DNA from: Ustilago trichophora
Taxonomy: Eukaryota > Basidiomycota > Ustilaginomycetes > Ustilaginales > Ustilaginaceae
Reading direction: 5' to 3'
Length of the DNA: 64,000 nt
Assembly (NCBI GenBank): GCA_900323505.1
Contig: OOIN01000046.1
Location: 104,012-168,011 of the forward strand
Under the pieces are notes generated by a model, which worked only from the letters and a program-made list of their open reading frames with translations, did no database searches and was not told the DNA's origin. Shown here piece by piece: positions 11,047-21,801 of the stretch (position 1 is its first letter; each line of letters opens with the position of its first letter). The position numbers and the translations under genes are program-made.

Positions 11047-14000
11047 ATGTCGGTGGTTGGATCCGCGAACAAGCTGGGTGTCATTGAAACAGAGCGGTCC
11101 GCACAGCTAAGGTCTTTCCTCCCAACCTTGGAGGCCGACTTGGCTCGACATTACAAGCCGTACTCAGTGTGCAATGTAATCAACGACCCGCATTGGACCG
11201 CAATCACGCTACGCTATGTCATCTCCATTGCCATCCCGCGCGTCCTCTCTGCAGGCTCGTCAAGTCATCAAAAGCATACGTTGTTGCCACCCTTCATACT
11301 CAACCTCTTTCTCACCGATCAATTTCCCCGTAGAGCAGTTGTCGATACATCCTTTCTGGACCCTAGCTACATTACGCCACGCGATTTCAACATTCTGCAA
11401 CACGCCAGCAAGTTGCATTCCATGGGCGCCACTTTTGTCTGTACTTATAGCGACCCAGACATTTACGATCTGACTCAGCATCTACTTGTCGAGGTTGTCC
11501 GAACAACTACAACCGGCGATGCGATCTGGCAGCTTCCGAGGCGGATCGATACTCCAGAAACATCACTGGATAGCTTGCCATTCTCCAACAGCGGGGTTGC
11601 TCATCGCCTAAACGCGTATTTACTATCTTGCCACGCAAGTATTCATGATGAATCTCGGTCGGCAGCTAGCGTCTCTTCCTTTGCCTCGTCATCTAGGGCA
11701 GTAGCCCCAACCACTGCGACTCAGGTGCTTGAAGTTGTTCAGATCAAAGGATCTGGAAAAAAAGCTGTGCTCGGCGAATTAGCCAAAAACCAAATGCTGG
11801 GAGTGGTTCTGGATTTGAGGGATCGTTATGGGCCATCTCTGGGCAGCTGGACAACATTCTGCGTTCATGGCTGTAACAGTATATACGAGTTATGCTGTGA
11901 TGCAGAGCGCAAGTTCTTTTGTGCGTGCTTCGTGGCTTGTTACTTCGCAGCCACTTCAATTCAGCTGGCCCGTCTCGTTCGTCAGAGAGCGCAAGACATT
12001 GGGTGGAATAAGTCTGCGGCGCCCCTTGGCATCGAACGTTGGAAATCAGAAGTGGTTGCAGTGCTGTGCAGGACCACGCAGTCAGCTGATTGGTTTCGAA
12101 AAGTCGATAGCCAAACGAGGGCGCTGATGCGATGCGGTATTCCGCTTACGCCCGACGAGCTGCTCAATGCAAATCCTGGAGACAGTGATCTCCCGGGTAT
12201 AGAGTCAATCTTCAAGTCCTTCTCAGCCTCAAGACAGCTTGACGGATCCACACTCGATCCAATCGCACTGTTTTCGGACGAGATGAAATCATACCTCTCC
12301 GATGAGCCAAATCTCGATAACCTCGCTACCACGCTGATTGACATCTTGGGCACAAAAGAAGCACACGGTCAGCCTTTGTTTTTCTTGGCTCTCGCCGGTC
12401 ACACCGAGCTTTTCGCACATGCAAGAGATGTCATTGTGCGTATGTGGCAACGGAACCAACATCCAGGTCACTGGCTGATGCTCGTCAGCTCCGGTTTCCA
12501 AGAGGATATGGATCGACTATGCTTTGACGACTCAGACCTCAAGTACCAAAAACTTACTCGACCGCACCCATTGCTCACCTTTGACCCATTTGTGGATATG
12601 GCTATCGATCTTGGCTGGCATGGTACGCCTCCTTCGTCAAGCAAATTCGTAACATCTCAGCTGCGTGGCATGACGTTTGCCGGTTTGGAATGCGTTTCCT
12701 TGCGGTACGGACGACCATTGTGGCTTTCTGAGGATCTGTCCAGTGGTGTTGATGCGCACTTCGGGCATGTCTCACTGAAAAGGGCTCTCTGTGAGGTGCT
12801 CCGGCTCACAAGCCCTTTTGCAATCGTCGAGCCCAGCCTTATCTCGCACTTGATTTTTTGGCTGCGTATTCCAATAGACCTGGATCAAGAAGCGGCCCAG
12901 GTCTTGCTACCCGAGCTTCTCAATATCCAAAGACTCGCTTCCCTCCGCTACAGCTGCAAAGAAGACTCTGGCATGTCTTCAGACCCAACAGTGAATGCTT
13001 ATGCCATGCCACTGGAAGAGCCAGTATGTAGTGCGGCCGCCGCGTACCTTTTCCGCACCGAGATCAAGGCTTGGTTCACGGCGACCACATGGGGACAATG
13101 GCGTCCCGACCCGGACTCGAGTCAGAGCCAACTGTTCTTGGTCATGATCCTGTTACATCTAGCGACTGACATAGCCCACCACCGAAATATAAAGGGCAAC
13201 AATGCCATCACCAATACCTTCACGGGAGCATCGTTCACTACCTTGGAGCCCCGCATTGACGGCATTCTCGAACCGATATCGCTTTGGAACTGGATGGAAA
13301 TGCTACGGTGTGGCGATTCCATCATTGCTGCGCGAGCTGAAGCGAAACAGTGGATGCATAATTGGCTTGTCAACTTCACTCATTTTGCCAAGACACCAAC
13401 GAGCTTGATAGACAACCATGCGGTTTCAATTGGTATGCTAGTTGACGGTTGGATACGCCAATGCGCTTGGGTGGTCAACCCAACAGGCAAGCAGGACGAA
13501 TGGTACCTCGTTGTGCCTATCCACGAAGCTGATGCCGCGTACTCCGATGTCGAATCAGGTTGCTCGAAAAAAAAGTCGCTTGCCGACCACCCCTTTGAGC
13601 CTAACGCACTTGGTTATGTCCTCATCGAAATTACTCTCACGAATGGTGCAAGGCAATCTGGGCAAAAGCAGCAGCAGAGCGAAAAACATTCCGAACCACG
13701 CGACATTGTGGAAAAGGAAGACGGCCTAGCACTTGGCCTAATTCAGTGTGACGCACTACGAGAGACCACCGCACACCGTTCGCATATGGTCATTTCAATT
13801 GACATGAAAGCGACGGGCCCCTCGGTCTGGGACGAGAGGGAGTTAAGGGTATCAAGGTCTGTAGACCGCAAGTATAACATACAAACAGATCTCAAAATTC
13901 GGCGTTACAAGTTGTTGCTGAACGCAGAGGCCAAGGGTAATCTTTTGAGCCAAGAAGCTTGTTCGCTCCTCCACACCTCTGGTCAGGATGCATTGCTTCG

Positions 14001-14049
14001 CGGAATGCTGGCAGACTTTATCCCGAGCGATGATGGCAATAACAGTTAA
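11047..14049 (+). CDS. Intact 1000-aa member of the multicopy P-loop family, ATPase motifs degenerate
   Basis: A single open frame of 1000 codons from the ATG at 11047, with normal CG content. It matches the broken copies at 870-3704, 4058-5984 and 21802-24390 in order: VQIKGSGKKAVL at the Walker A position, QPLFFLALAGHTELF at the Walker B position, LRYGRPLWLSED, NWLVNFTHFAK, EWYLVVPIHEAD and HPFEPNALGYVLIEI. In the other copies the first two motifs read GFGKTK or GMGKTK and FFLALDE or FFLAFDK. Here the Walker A T/S is K and the Walker B D is A, so ATP hydrolysis is unlikely. No signal peptide or membrane segment is evident. The function is unknown. The family resembles NTPases linked to Crinkler-like proteins of basidiomycetes, but I cannot verify this. 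Confidence 0.7.
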   Translation: MSVVGSANKLGVIETERSAQLRSFLPTLEADLARHYKPYSVCNVINDPHWTAITLRYVISIAIPRVLSAGSSSHQKHTLLPPFILNLFLTDQFPRRAVVDTSFLDPSYITPRDFNILQHASKLHSMGATFVCTYSDPDIYDLTQHLLVEVVRTTTTGDAIWQLPRRIDTPETSLDSLPFSNSGVAHRLNAYLLSCHASIHDESRSAASVSSFASSSRAVAPTTATQVLEVVQIKGSGKKAVLGELAKNQMLGVVLDLRDRYGPSLGSWTTFCVHGCNSIYELCCDAERKFFCACFVACYFAATSIQLARLVRQRAQDIGWNKSAAPLGIERWKSEVVAVLCRTTQSADWFRKVDSQTRALMRCGIPLTPDELLNANPGDSDLPGIESIFKSFSASRQLDGSTLDPIALFSDEMKSYLSDEPNLDNLATTLIDILGTKEAHGQPLFFLALAGHTELFAHARDVIVRMWQRNQHPGHWLMLVSSGFQEDMDRLCFDDSDLKYQKLTRPHPLLTFDPFVDMAIDLGWHGTPPSSSKFVTSQLRGMTFAGLECVSLRYGRPLWLSEDLSSGVDAHFGHVSLKRALCEVLRLTSPFAIVEPSLISHLIFWLRIPIDLDQEAAQVLLPELLNIQRLASLRYSCKEDSGMSSDPTVNAYAMPLEEPVCSAAAAYLFRTEIKAWFTATTWGQWRPDPDSSQSQLFLVMILLHLATDIAHHRNIKGNNAITNTFTGASFTTLEPRIDGILEPISLWNWMEMLRCGDSIIAARAEAKQWMHNWLVNFTHFAKTPTSLIDNHAVSIGMLVDGWIRQCAWVVNPTGKQDEWYLVVPIHEADAAYSDVESGCSKKKSLADHPFEPNALGYVLIEITLTNGARQSGQKQQQSEKHSEPRDIVEKEDGLALGLIQCDALRETTAHRSHMVISIDMKATGPSVWDERELRVSRSVDRKYNIQTDLKIRRYKLLLNAEAKGNLLSQEACSLLHTSGQDALLRGMLADFIPSDDGNNS

Positions 14050-14154
14050 GAGTGCTGTGTTGCAATCTTTTGCGCCAACCAAGTAACTCTGACACCGACA
14101 TGTAAGATTTGTGCAACATGTGCCTTCCACAAGCCAAGAAAAACAGCCTACTTA

Positions 14155-15841
14155 TTCCTTTTGCCGGATCAGGTCATGATCCGGCTTGGTGTCATCGTGT
14201 TTGCATGCAAAGTCATCTTGATATGTTATCGTGGTTGACAGCTTTGCTTTGTGATCAAGCAGTGTGTTATTGTGGTTGCTAATTCAGTGTCATCATGATC
14301 CTTGCTACCATCTTATTGTGATTCATTGCAATGAGTGCTACAACTACAACATCTCGGATACCTGGCTTGTTCTTGTCAATTCACTAGTGACTTCACTTGG
14401 ATCTGACAATGAGCTTGTGCTGGGCTGTGATGACAAGCTTGTGCTTTGCTCTGACAGTGAGCTTGACTCTGGTGACATGTGACTGTCTGGCATGAACTCC
14501 TCAAACAAGCCATGACAACAAAGCACCGCTTCAGCATCATGCTCAGGACCAAGGGGGTGTCCAGCTTCAGCAACTATCATCCAGCAGTTTGTCTCTTGCA
14601 GCCAGCCTTGAGCCATATCAGGCATGATGTCTTGCAATGATTCCTTGATGAGTGCACAGATGCCATTGCTGTTCTGCAGGTCATGGCAATTCACAAACAG
14701 CTTGACCTTTGCAAAGACCTTCTCTGCAATGTTGAACCAAGGCAAGTACAGTGGCAGAAAGCAAACATAGTGTCCTGCTCCTTCAATGGAATCACAAACA
14801 CTGTTTGACTTGTGGAATGGTACATTTATGAGGATGAAGGTCTTCTGTTGGCCAATATAGCACAACAGGAGAAGCTCTGTGAGGAACTTGGTGAACCAGA
14901 TTGAGCTCCAAGCGCTGGTCTTGATGTGGCTTGCCTGTACTCCATTGTGGTTCATGGCAACTAAGAGTGAGAGGTTTCTTCCACGGTTGTAAGGTCAATT
15001 GCGCTGTGTGGCTTGCATTCCAATGGGAGCCTGTCCCATCTTCCTTGTCTGCTGTAGGTGAAAGCCAGCTTCATCCCAGACAGCTTCATCAATGGTGATA
15101 CCTTGTGCTTGGAAGCTTCACACCCAGCTCCTTCTTTCATGGATGGTAGCAGGGCTGTTGTGGCAATCATGCTCAATGTTCACCCTCTTGAGGGTGATGT
15201 GGAGATGATCACAAAGGACAGTCCGGACCGATGTCTCTGAGATTGCAAGATTTGTCTTATCCTGCAATTCTTGATGGATCTCCTGAAGCAGTGCTCCAGG
15301 CTGCTGCAAGACATGCTGCAGCATTGCTTCAAGATGCTGTGGACCAACCTTGCTTCCTTGGAATGTGCCCCCTTCTTCCTCTGTGCTGTTGTTATACCTG
15401 TCTCCTTGTACTTACACACAATGCTGTCTACTGTTGACCATGGATATTCAAATTGCTTTGAAATGTCAGCCTTGGTGTGTCCACAATGCATGACGAGCTC
15501 AACAATCTTGTTCTGCACTGAGTGAGGTACAATGTTGCGTTTCTTTGTGGGTGGAGGAGGTGCCATGGTGATGAAGAGGTGAGTGTTACTGAGCAGAGCA
15601 ATGAGCAAGCAAAGCAGCTATATATTGAGGATAATCATAGGCTTGGCTAAAGTTATGCACCCATATCACAATGACATATCACAAAGCTCAGCTACAATCA
15701 CAATTTCATGCATCTAATAATCTCGATCTGATCAGCCTCAGTCACATTGCATCATTGCACATCATAATCTGTCATCACAATAACACTAGCCAAGGTCACA
15801 AAGAGATTTTGCAGTATCACGGTCTGATCTGGCAAAAGGGA
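14155..15841 (-). mobile_element. Tc1/mariner DNA transposon, 1687 bp, inactive
   Basis: Flanked by TA on both sides (14153-14154 and 15842-15843). The ends are imperfect inverted repeats: TTCCTTTTGCCGGATCAGG on the left, and the right end read inward TCCCTTTTGCCAGATCAGA. Length and TA target fit Tc1/mariner. The minus strand carries a broken transposase. The sequence is CpG-poor. Confidence 0.8.
14344..15566 (-). pseudogene. Tc1/mariner transposase, frameshifted
   Basis: The N-terminal frame from the ATG at 15566 has a helix-turn-helix region (VQNKIVELVMHCGHTKADIS, then FEYPWSTVDSIVCKYK). The second frame carries the end of the DDE domain (HYVCFLPLYLPWFNIAEKVF) and the C-terminal AEAGHPLGPEHDAEA. 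The position of the second catalytic D reads ILINVPFHKS where the twin at 52 kb has LVMDNARFHH, so a catalytic residue is lost. The two halves lie in different frames. It is not functional. Confidence 0.7.
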
Positions 15842-15843
15842 TA

Positions 15844-16033
15844 TGTAGTTCTCACATGCACAATGATTCCTGTTCTTTTGATTGTTACAGTCTAGAGCAA
15901 CTAGTGTTGATTCTGTTTACATGTGTGTCAACATTGTGTGTCCTTACAAGAAGAAGAGTAGCTAGATTCTGAAGAGAGGAAGACAACAAACATGCAGGTC
16001 ATGGAGGCCCAAGCCCCTAGCCCTGGGCTGTGG
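15844..16033. other. Spacer between Tc1 element and helicase relic
   Basis: Short CpG-poor spacer; nothing recognised. Confidence 0.4.
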
Positions 16034-16280
16034 TCTGCCAGCTGCAGGAGAGGCACCAGTCCATCCTGCCAAATTGGCCACCCTGGCCGTGCTCCATCAG
16101 CCTGAGGGACAGTTCAAAAAACACTGCTGTAGTGCTGCAATGGAAACAAATTTTTCTTTGGCTGGGCAGCGGACAGGTGGGTGAAGGATGCATCAAAATT
16201 CATGGAAACTGCTAGTGTGCCAGACATGCTCACCCACACTGCTCCAGTGCCTGACAGACCAATCCAACTTTTTGGCTGAG
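16034..16280 (+). repeat. Inverted twin of 6227-6475
   Basis: About 99 percent identical to the reverse complement of 6227-6475. It lies inside the helicase relic just upstream of the DECH box. Confidence 0.85.
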
Positions 16281-17873
16281 AATTGCTACAGTCAGGTGTT
16301 TGCCAGCTGGGTGCAGCAGTTGGACCAGCAGAAGCGGTTGGCAGCCATCTTTTTTGATGAGTGCCATGTCTGCGTAACTCAAAACACATTCTGACCTGCA
16401 ATGGAGAAGATCAAGGCACTCATCTCTGCAGTGCAGGTGCTGCAGCACTTCCTCACTGCTACGCTGCCACCAGCCATGGTTCACACTTTCAAGACCACAC
16501 TCTGTTTACTGCAAGATGGTACTGGCATTATCAGAGCTGCTACCAACCGCAAGAACATCTCTTACAAAGTCCAGCAGCTTACGTCAAGTGCAGAGATGCA
16601 ATTCCAGATCAAGCATCTCCTGGAAACTCATCCAGCTGGTGCTGTGATGGTGTTCTGCAAGTCCACCACAGCAGCACAGACCACAGCAGAGGAGTTGGGT
16701 TGTGCTTGCGTGATTGCAGACATGGCAGAGGAACTGAAGCAGAGAACAGTCTCACTCTGGTTGTGGTGCTCAGCCACAGAGACCAACACCAGCAAGCGTG
16801 TCATTGTTGGACCCACAGCTATTGGCACAGGCATCAATCCACAGCATGTCAATTTGGTGGTCCATTGTGGTGATACATGGGACATGGTCAGTTACATTCA
16901 AGAGTCAGGATGTGGTGGACACAGTGGCAGTGGAGCTTCTGTGGTGCTGTTGGCTGCCAGAGTCCAAACACATGAAGCACAGGTGCAGCTGTACATAGAG
17001 GAGCGTACTTGCTGGCGCCTGGCCATTTCACGCTACATGGATGGGATACCAGTGACCTGCCTCAGCCAGCCAGACTTTGCGCTGTGTGGCCTCTGCCAGC
17101 AGCACGTGGAAGGGCCAGTCACACTGCCAAAGGAGATCATCAACTTGGAGTCACCACCAGAGTCTGACAAGCATGAGTGGCAGCAGAATGGCAAGACTCA
17201 GACTGCCGGTCAGCTTCAAGCCACAAGCAGTAGTAGACAGTTGCAAGTCAACACCACAACAGGCACAGATTCACCAACACCACATCAGCGGCAGCATCAA
17301 GACTTTACAGCGCAAGACCTGGATCATCAGCAGTCAGCAGTAGGTGCAGTGGCTGGACCATCAACATCAACTGCAGCTCAGCTTCAGCCTGCACCGCCCA
17401 TTCTCAGTCTCACTCCTCTGCCATTTGCGTTCAGCCTCAGCCCGTCACCACCACATCCACCTGTGCACATTGATGTAGACACTTCAAGCAGCAGAGCGTT
17501 ACTACAAAGCCTTGCTGGTGTGTGCTCTTTGTGCTACCTCTTCCGCAATCAGCACACATGCACCAGCCAACACGGCATCAGACACACTTTCAGCAACTGC
17601 AACTGCTGGGCACAGATCAAGGACAGGTTGCCGCAATCTGAACCACGCATCAATGCAACCTACATTGGTGGTCTCAAGCGCCGCATGCAGAAAGCAAAGC
17701 ACATTGCATGTTACGCATGCCTGGTTCCAATCAACATTTGTGCCAATAATGGCTCAAACAATTCTACGGCTTGCTCACGCAGGTATGCAGACATTGTGCT
17801 GCCGGTAGTTGCAGCAGTGCTCAGATGCAGAGAGCACACTGCCAAAGTGTTGTGGTCCATTGGCTTGGAGTAG
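16034..17873 (+). pseudogene. RecQ-like helicase relic with Cys-rich C-terminus (telomere-linked helicase type)
   Basis: Ordered helicase blocks appear in two frames. One is LAAIFFDECHV, a DECH box at about 16341-16373. Then, from the 490-codon frame opening at 16401, come LTATLPPAM, GAVMVFCKSTTAAQTTAEEL, RVIVGPTAIGTGI, VNLVVHCG and YIQESGCGGHSGSGASV. The last is a degenerate motif VI, where RecQ has ESGRAGRDG. A long Ser/Gln/Pro-rich linker follows, then a Cys-rich end (CSLCYLFRNQHTC, NCNCWAQIKD, YACLVP). The ATP-binding GKS region upstream is missing. In Ustilago, RecQ-like helicases of this kind sit next to telomeres. This internal copy is frameshifted near 16390, so I call it a relic, although 490 codons are still open. 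Confidence 0.6.
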
Positions 17874-18231
17874 ATGGATACTCTTCCAGTGGTTGTGCAA
17901 GGTGAGCTGGGATCAGCGGTGACCTACAAAGGCAAGAGTATGCTGTTAGCATTTGCCATGTTTGTGGCAGCCACAGAGGCAGTGGCTATGTAGATAGAGA
18001 TTTTTGTGTGTTTCTTCAATTTCTTCAGTTGCATTGCCAGTGTCTGTGAATGTGAAGACCAAGTGGAGGCCAGACACGTCAAAAAGCTCCAAGCAGTCCG
18101 TCTCTTTGAGACAGGGTAAATTTTGGAATCAATCTGTCTCTTTGAGATGGATCAAATTCCAAAATGGACATGTCTCTTTGAGACAGACTGCACTTCCCAT
18201 CTACCTGCACACCACACTACCATGACCTACA
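17874..18231. repeat. 36-bp tandem repeat, three units, in CpG-poor spacer
   Basis: TCTCTTTGAGA recurs at 18101, 18137 and 18173, giving an exact 36-bp period. Translated in one frame this gives three 12-residue units starting SVSLRQ, SVSLRW and HVSLRQ. The rest of the spacer shows nothing. Confidence 0.6.
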
Positions 18232-18813
18232 TTGTCTCAAGCAGATCAGAAACACATCAAGAGGTTGCAGTACAGCCTTGCCTCCATCAATGCCAAGATG
18301 TATACCTTAGACAAGCAGTACAAGGTGACAGAGAAGGACCACCAGACAAAGCGCTCTTGGACTCTGCCCACCATCGCCAGTCAGGCTATCACCTCCTTTG
18401 ACAACTGCAAGAACACACTCTATACCTGCAATGTCAACCTCCAGGACAGCAAAACCAGCAACATCTTCCTCCAGCGCTTCTGTCTGGCCACTGAGTCTGC
18501 TGCCTCCAGCATGATTGAGAGCTACAGCAAAGGTGCCACCTTATTCCACAAGGTCATGGAGACCGCCAAGTGCAAGAAGCACAAGGCAGACACTTGGCAG
18601 ACAGAGGATCAGCAGCAGCGCTTTCCACACTACCACTTTGGCATCTGGTACAACAAGATGCTGGTCAATTTGACTCTCACCAATGAAACAAAGAAGCCAA
18701 GGAGGGAAGAAGGCAGGAAAGTGGTGGCAGATTCTGCATCTGGTTCAAGGAATACACCTGCAAGTTTGTTCTGCCCATTGTCACCAACCCAGACTCTGGT
18801 CTCTGTGACTTGA
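18232..18813 (+). pseudogene. Unidentified repeat-associated reading frame
   Basis: A 193-codon frame in CpG-poor sequence between the helicase relic and a pogo-like element. It is lysine- and glutamine-rich with helix-prone segments (HIKRLQYSLASINAKMYTLD) and shows no domain I recognise. The frame opens near the 36-bp repeat array. It is probably part of a decayed element rather than a cellular gene. Confidence 0.3.
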
Positions 18814-18918
18814 CAATGTCACCATTCCATTGTCTCTCCAGTGGTGTGCACAAAGATGTGCATCATGTCAATGTCTCCTGCCTTGTCAATCTTGGTCAGC
18901 ATGCAATAACGTAATTCA

Positions 18919-18986
18919 TGTAGAAGCAACGCATATGTAGAAGCAACGCATATGTAGAAGCAACGCATATGTAGAAGCAACGCATA
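18919..18986. repeat. 17-bp tandem repeat, four units
   Basis: TGTAGAAGCAACGCATA is repeated four times without change. It is flanked by short inverted sequences ACGTAAT and ATTACGT and lies immediately next to the pogo-like element, so it may be part of its terminal region. Confidence 0.85.
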
Positions 18987-20760
18987 TTACGTGAGTTGAA
19001 ATTGTCTGATGGTAGCACTTTTGGTGATGATGAGGAAGCATATTTGTGGTTGTGACATACCGCAAAACTTACATTGCTGTGGTTGCAAGAAGCTATCTAA
19101 CACTGAGAACTGGATGAAACTAGGGCTTGTTGTGCAAGGTACTAGCATATGGTATCTCATCATAGAAGAAGCCCGGACTATCACCATCATTGTCAATGGC
19201 ACTGAGAGGCTTGCCGTCATCGAGCTTGTCCAGGAGAATGTGCATTGGCAGTGGAGCTGGTGCAACAGATGATGGCAACAGGTGCTCATCGCCATCATCT
19301 CCTTCATTGTTGTCATTGTCTGCTGCTGTGGCAGATGGTGGTGCTCTGCACATCTCCTCCCAACGTTGCCTCTCCTGCTCTTTCTGATGTTGCTTTGCTC
19401 GGATTGCAGGCCTTTTTGCCACCAACTGATGCTCTGCATACTCACAAGTGATCATACGCTCCTTTGACAACAGCATCTGGTCACCATCTTTCTTCTTTGT
19501 TGTCACCTTCTTCTTCACCTGCCTGCTTTGCTCCTCCTGTGTCCATAAGACCGCATTCTCTGCCTGTAGCACTGAGATTGTTGCTTGTGGCTCCTGATAC
19601 ACTTCCAACAGATTCTGCTTGATCATCCTTGCATTGTGTGGGTCTGTATTCATCCAGCATGGCGTTGATGGTGGTGTTTGTTCCAATCTCTTGCAGCGGC
19701 ATCCTCTGCGCTTCTGATTGCCGCTTTCCAGCAGCATAGCCAGGAAGCCGAGCCAGTACCTTCTCTGGATCAGGGTTGATGCTGATACCAGAGTCCGAGA
19801 AAGCTTTCCAGGCTGCTGTCTGCATCAAGACCTTCTCGTGTGCCTGAGCAAAGAATGTACTGAACTTTGACTTGTCAATGTCAGCATGAGCATGCTGTGC
19901 CACAGTGTTGATGATCTGGTGATAGGCCGCTTTCAGTGGAGCAAAGATGGAGACGTCTAATGGCTGCATTATATGAGTTGAATGTGCTAGAAGACAGATC
20001 AGAATGATCTTGCATGACCAAAGAGCAACCAAAACCATTGGGCTTGTGTGGGAACTGTGGCCATCAATGATGAGCAATTGCCACAATGATGGTGAGGATG
20101 GTTTTGCATTGGCATCAAATACCTTTTCAACCCACATCAAGGTAAGTTCCTTGTCTGTCCAACCCTTGTCCAACTTTGAAAAGAACCAAGTGCTGGGGAT
20201 GTCTTGCATGTGCTGCTGCTTGCCATGGTGTGAGTCTTCCTGTTCATGATGAGGAGTGGTGGCAAGACCTGTCCTCCGCTTCTAATGCACTCGATGACTG
20301 TTGCAGACTCCCAGCTACCTGGCTGTGCTTTGAACCAAGCAGCCTGATCACCAGAAGGAGCAACAACTGGCTCACTTCCACCCTGACCAAACATGAAGCC
20401 AGATTTGTCCATGTTGAAGATGTCCATTGATGCTATACTGTATTCACGTATGATGGTGCCAAGCCAATCAAGCCAGAGTCGTACTCCCTCCTCATTGGTG
20501 GCCTGCATGCGTGCATTCTCTAGACAGTGTAACCAGCATGAGCGGACTGAGGGATGCCAGATCAGGAAGCCTTGCAACCACGCACATCCCAAAGAAACTG
20601 GCTTGGTCTGACCTGGAATTGGACAGGTGATGGTCTCTGCATACTCACAGATCATGGATGGTGTCAGAGGGAAGCCGCTGCAGGCACAGTGTTGGATATA
20701 GGCTAGTGGCTCATTTGTCATTGTCACAGACTACAGATGATGATGAGTGACTCATTTGTC
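18987..20760 (-). mobile_element. Pogo/Tigger-type DNA transposon relic (boundaries approximate)
   Basis: The minus strand carries a broken DDE_1 transposase. The frame opening at 20727 has an HTH-like start, LENARMQATNEEGVRLWLD, the first catalytic D block IFNMDKSGFMFG and SATVIECIRSGG. The frame 20209-19481 continues with LLIIDGHSSHTS (second D block) and LAHSTHIMQPLDVSIFAPLK (third D block). Catalytic aspartates are visible at all three positions, and the main lesion is the frame change near 20200. A long charged C-terminal tail follows. Terminal repeats and TA duplication were not resolved. Confidence 0.7.
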
Positions 20761-21801
20761 ATTGTTGTGTAGTATAGGGAATTATTGGCACTTACAATTG
20801 ACAATTGAGGGATGATTGTTGAGGAATCACCAACATTTCTCAGTGAATTGCCAATGTCTTACAAGAAGATGTTGGAGGACACAAAGGGAACCTCAGCTAA
20901 CGCATAACCAGACCCTCACTTATGCATAAATAGTCAGATAACTACATTGTAGTTAGTGATAGTTCCCCATCAAATCATGAACTTGTCTTTCCTCACATAA
21001 AACACCATCAACAGACACAATTGTTGTACAATTGTGCCCTATAGTTCCCTTTAGCCCCCTACAACCTCAATCTCACATTTATCTACTCTGCAGAGTCCCA
21101 AGCTACCTGCTTGCTGGATTTGAACCTCAACTCAAGACACATCCAACATCCTTAGTGTGCTACTATACCGCAGGTATAACAACTGCAAGGCAACTCTTGG
21201 CACTGCCCGTCAATTGGCCAATCCAATTTGGTAATTATAAGATACGGCAATTAACTAATGGATCCTTATTCTCAATTAGTCACCAAAAGTACATTTATTG
21301 TGCCCAGTTACCAACTATCCCAATTTATTGTCACAACTAAAGACTTGATCCAGAGCTCAATTTCCAACAGGTGGTGATGGTAACTTAGTGTGAGCGCTTG
21401 CGCCAATGCCAATGGCCACAACTCAGCCAAGTTGCAAGTTTCAATTCAATTTCCACAGCACACAGTGTTGCAAGTTCCAAGTTGTGAGTTCCAATTTTCC
21501 ATTTCCAAAAGTTGTTAGGTTGAAGATTTCAACATGATTGAAGGGTTGTGTTGGTTCAGGGACATTGAGGGAAGCAACAAAAACAGGCTCAGGTCTCACT
21601 CTAATTAATGAGTCTAAAGGATTCTCACATTTTAACTTTGGGTTTGCACAATTTGGGCTCAGTTTGTTGTTCAAAAGTAGGATAACCTATCACCATTACC
21701 ATCATCACCTTCAATCATCATGACTTGCCTCTCAGCATATATCACACCAATCCACTTGCAAACACTTGTGTTACATCATCTAGCCTCAGCCATCTCCAGC
21801 T
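20761..21801. other. AT-rich, CpG-poor spacer
   Basis: No gene recognised. Open frames here lack any domain and have low-complexity composition. Confidence 0.5.

Noticed and set aside
18919..18986. CRISPR-like repeat array
   Set aside because: Units are directly adjacent without spacers, and the genome is fungal.
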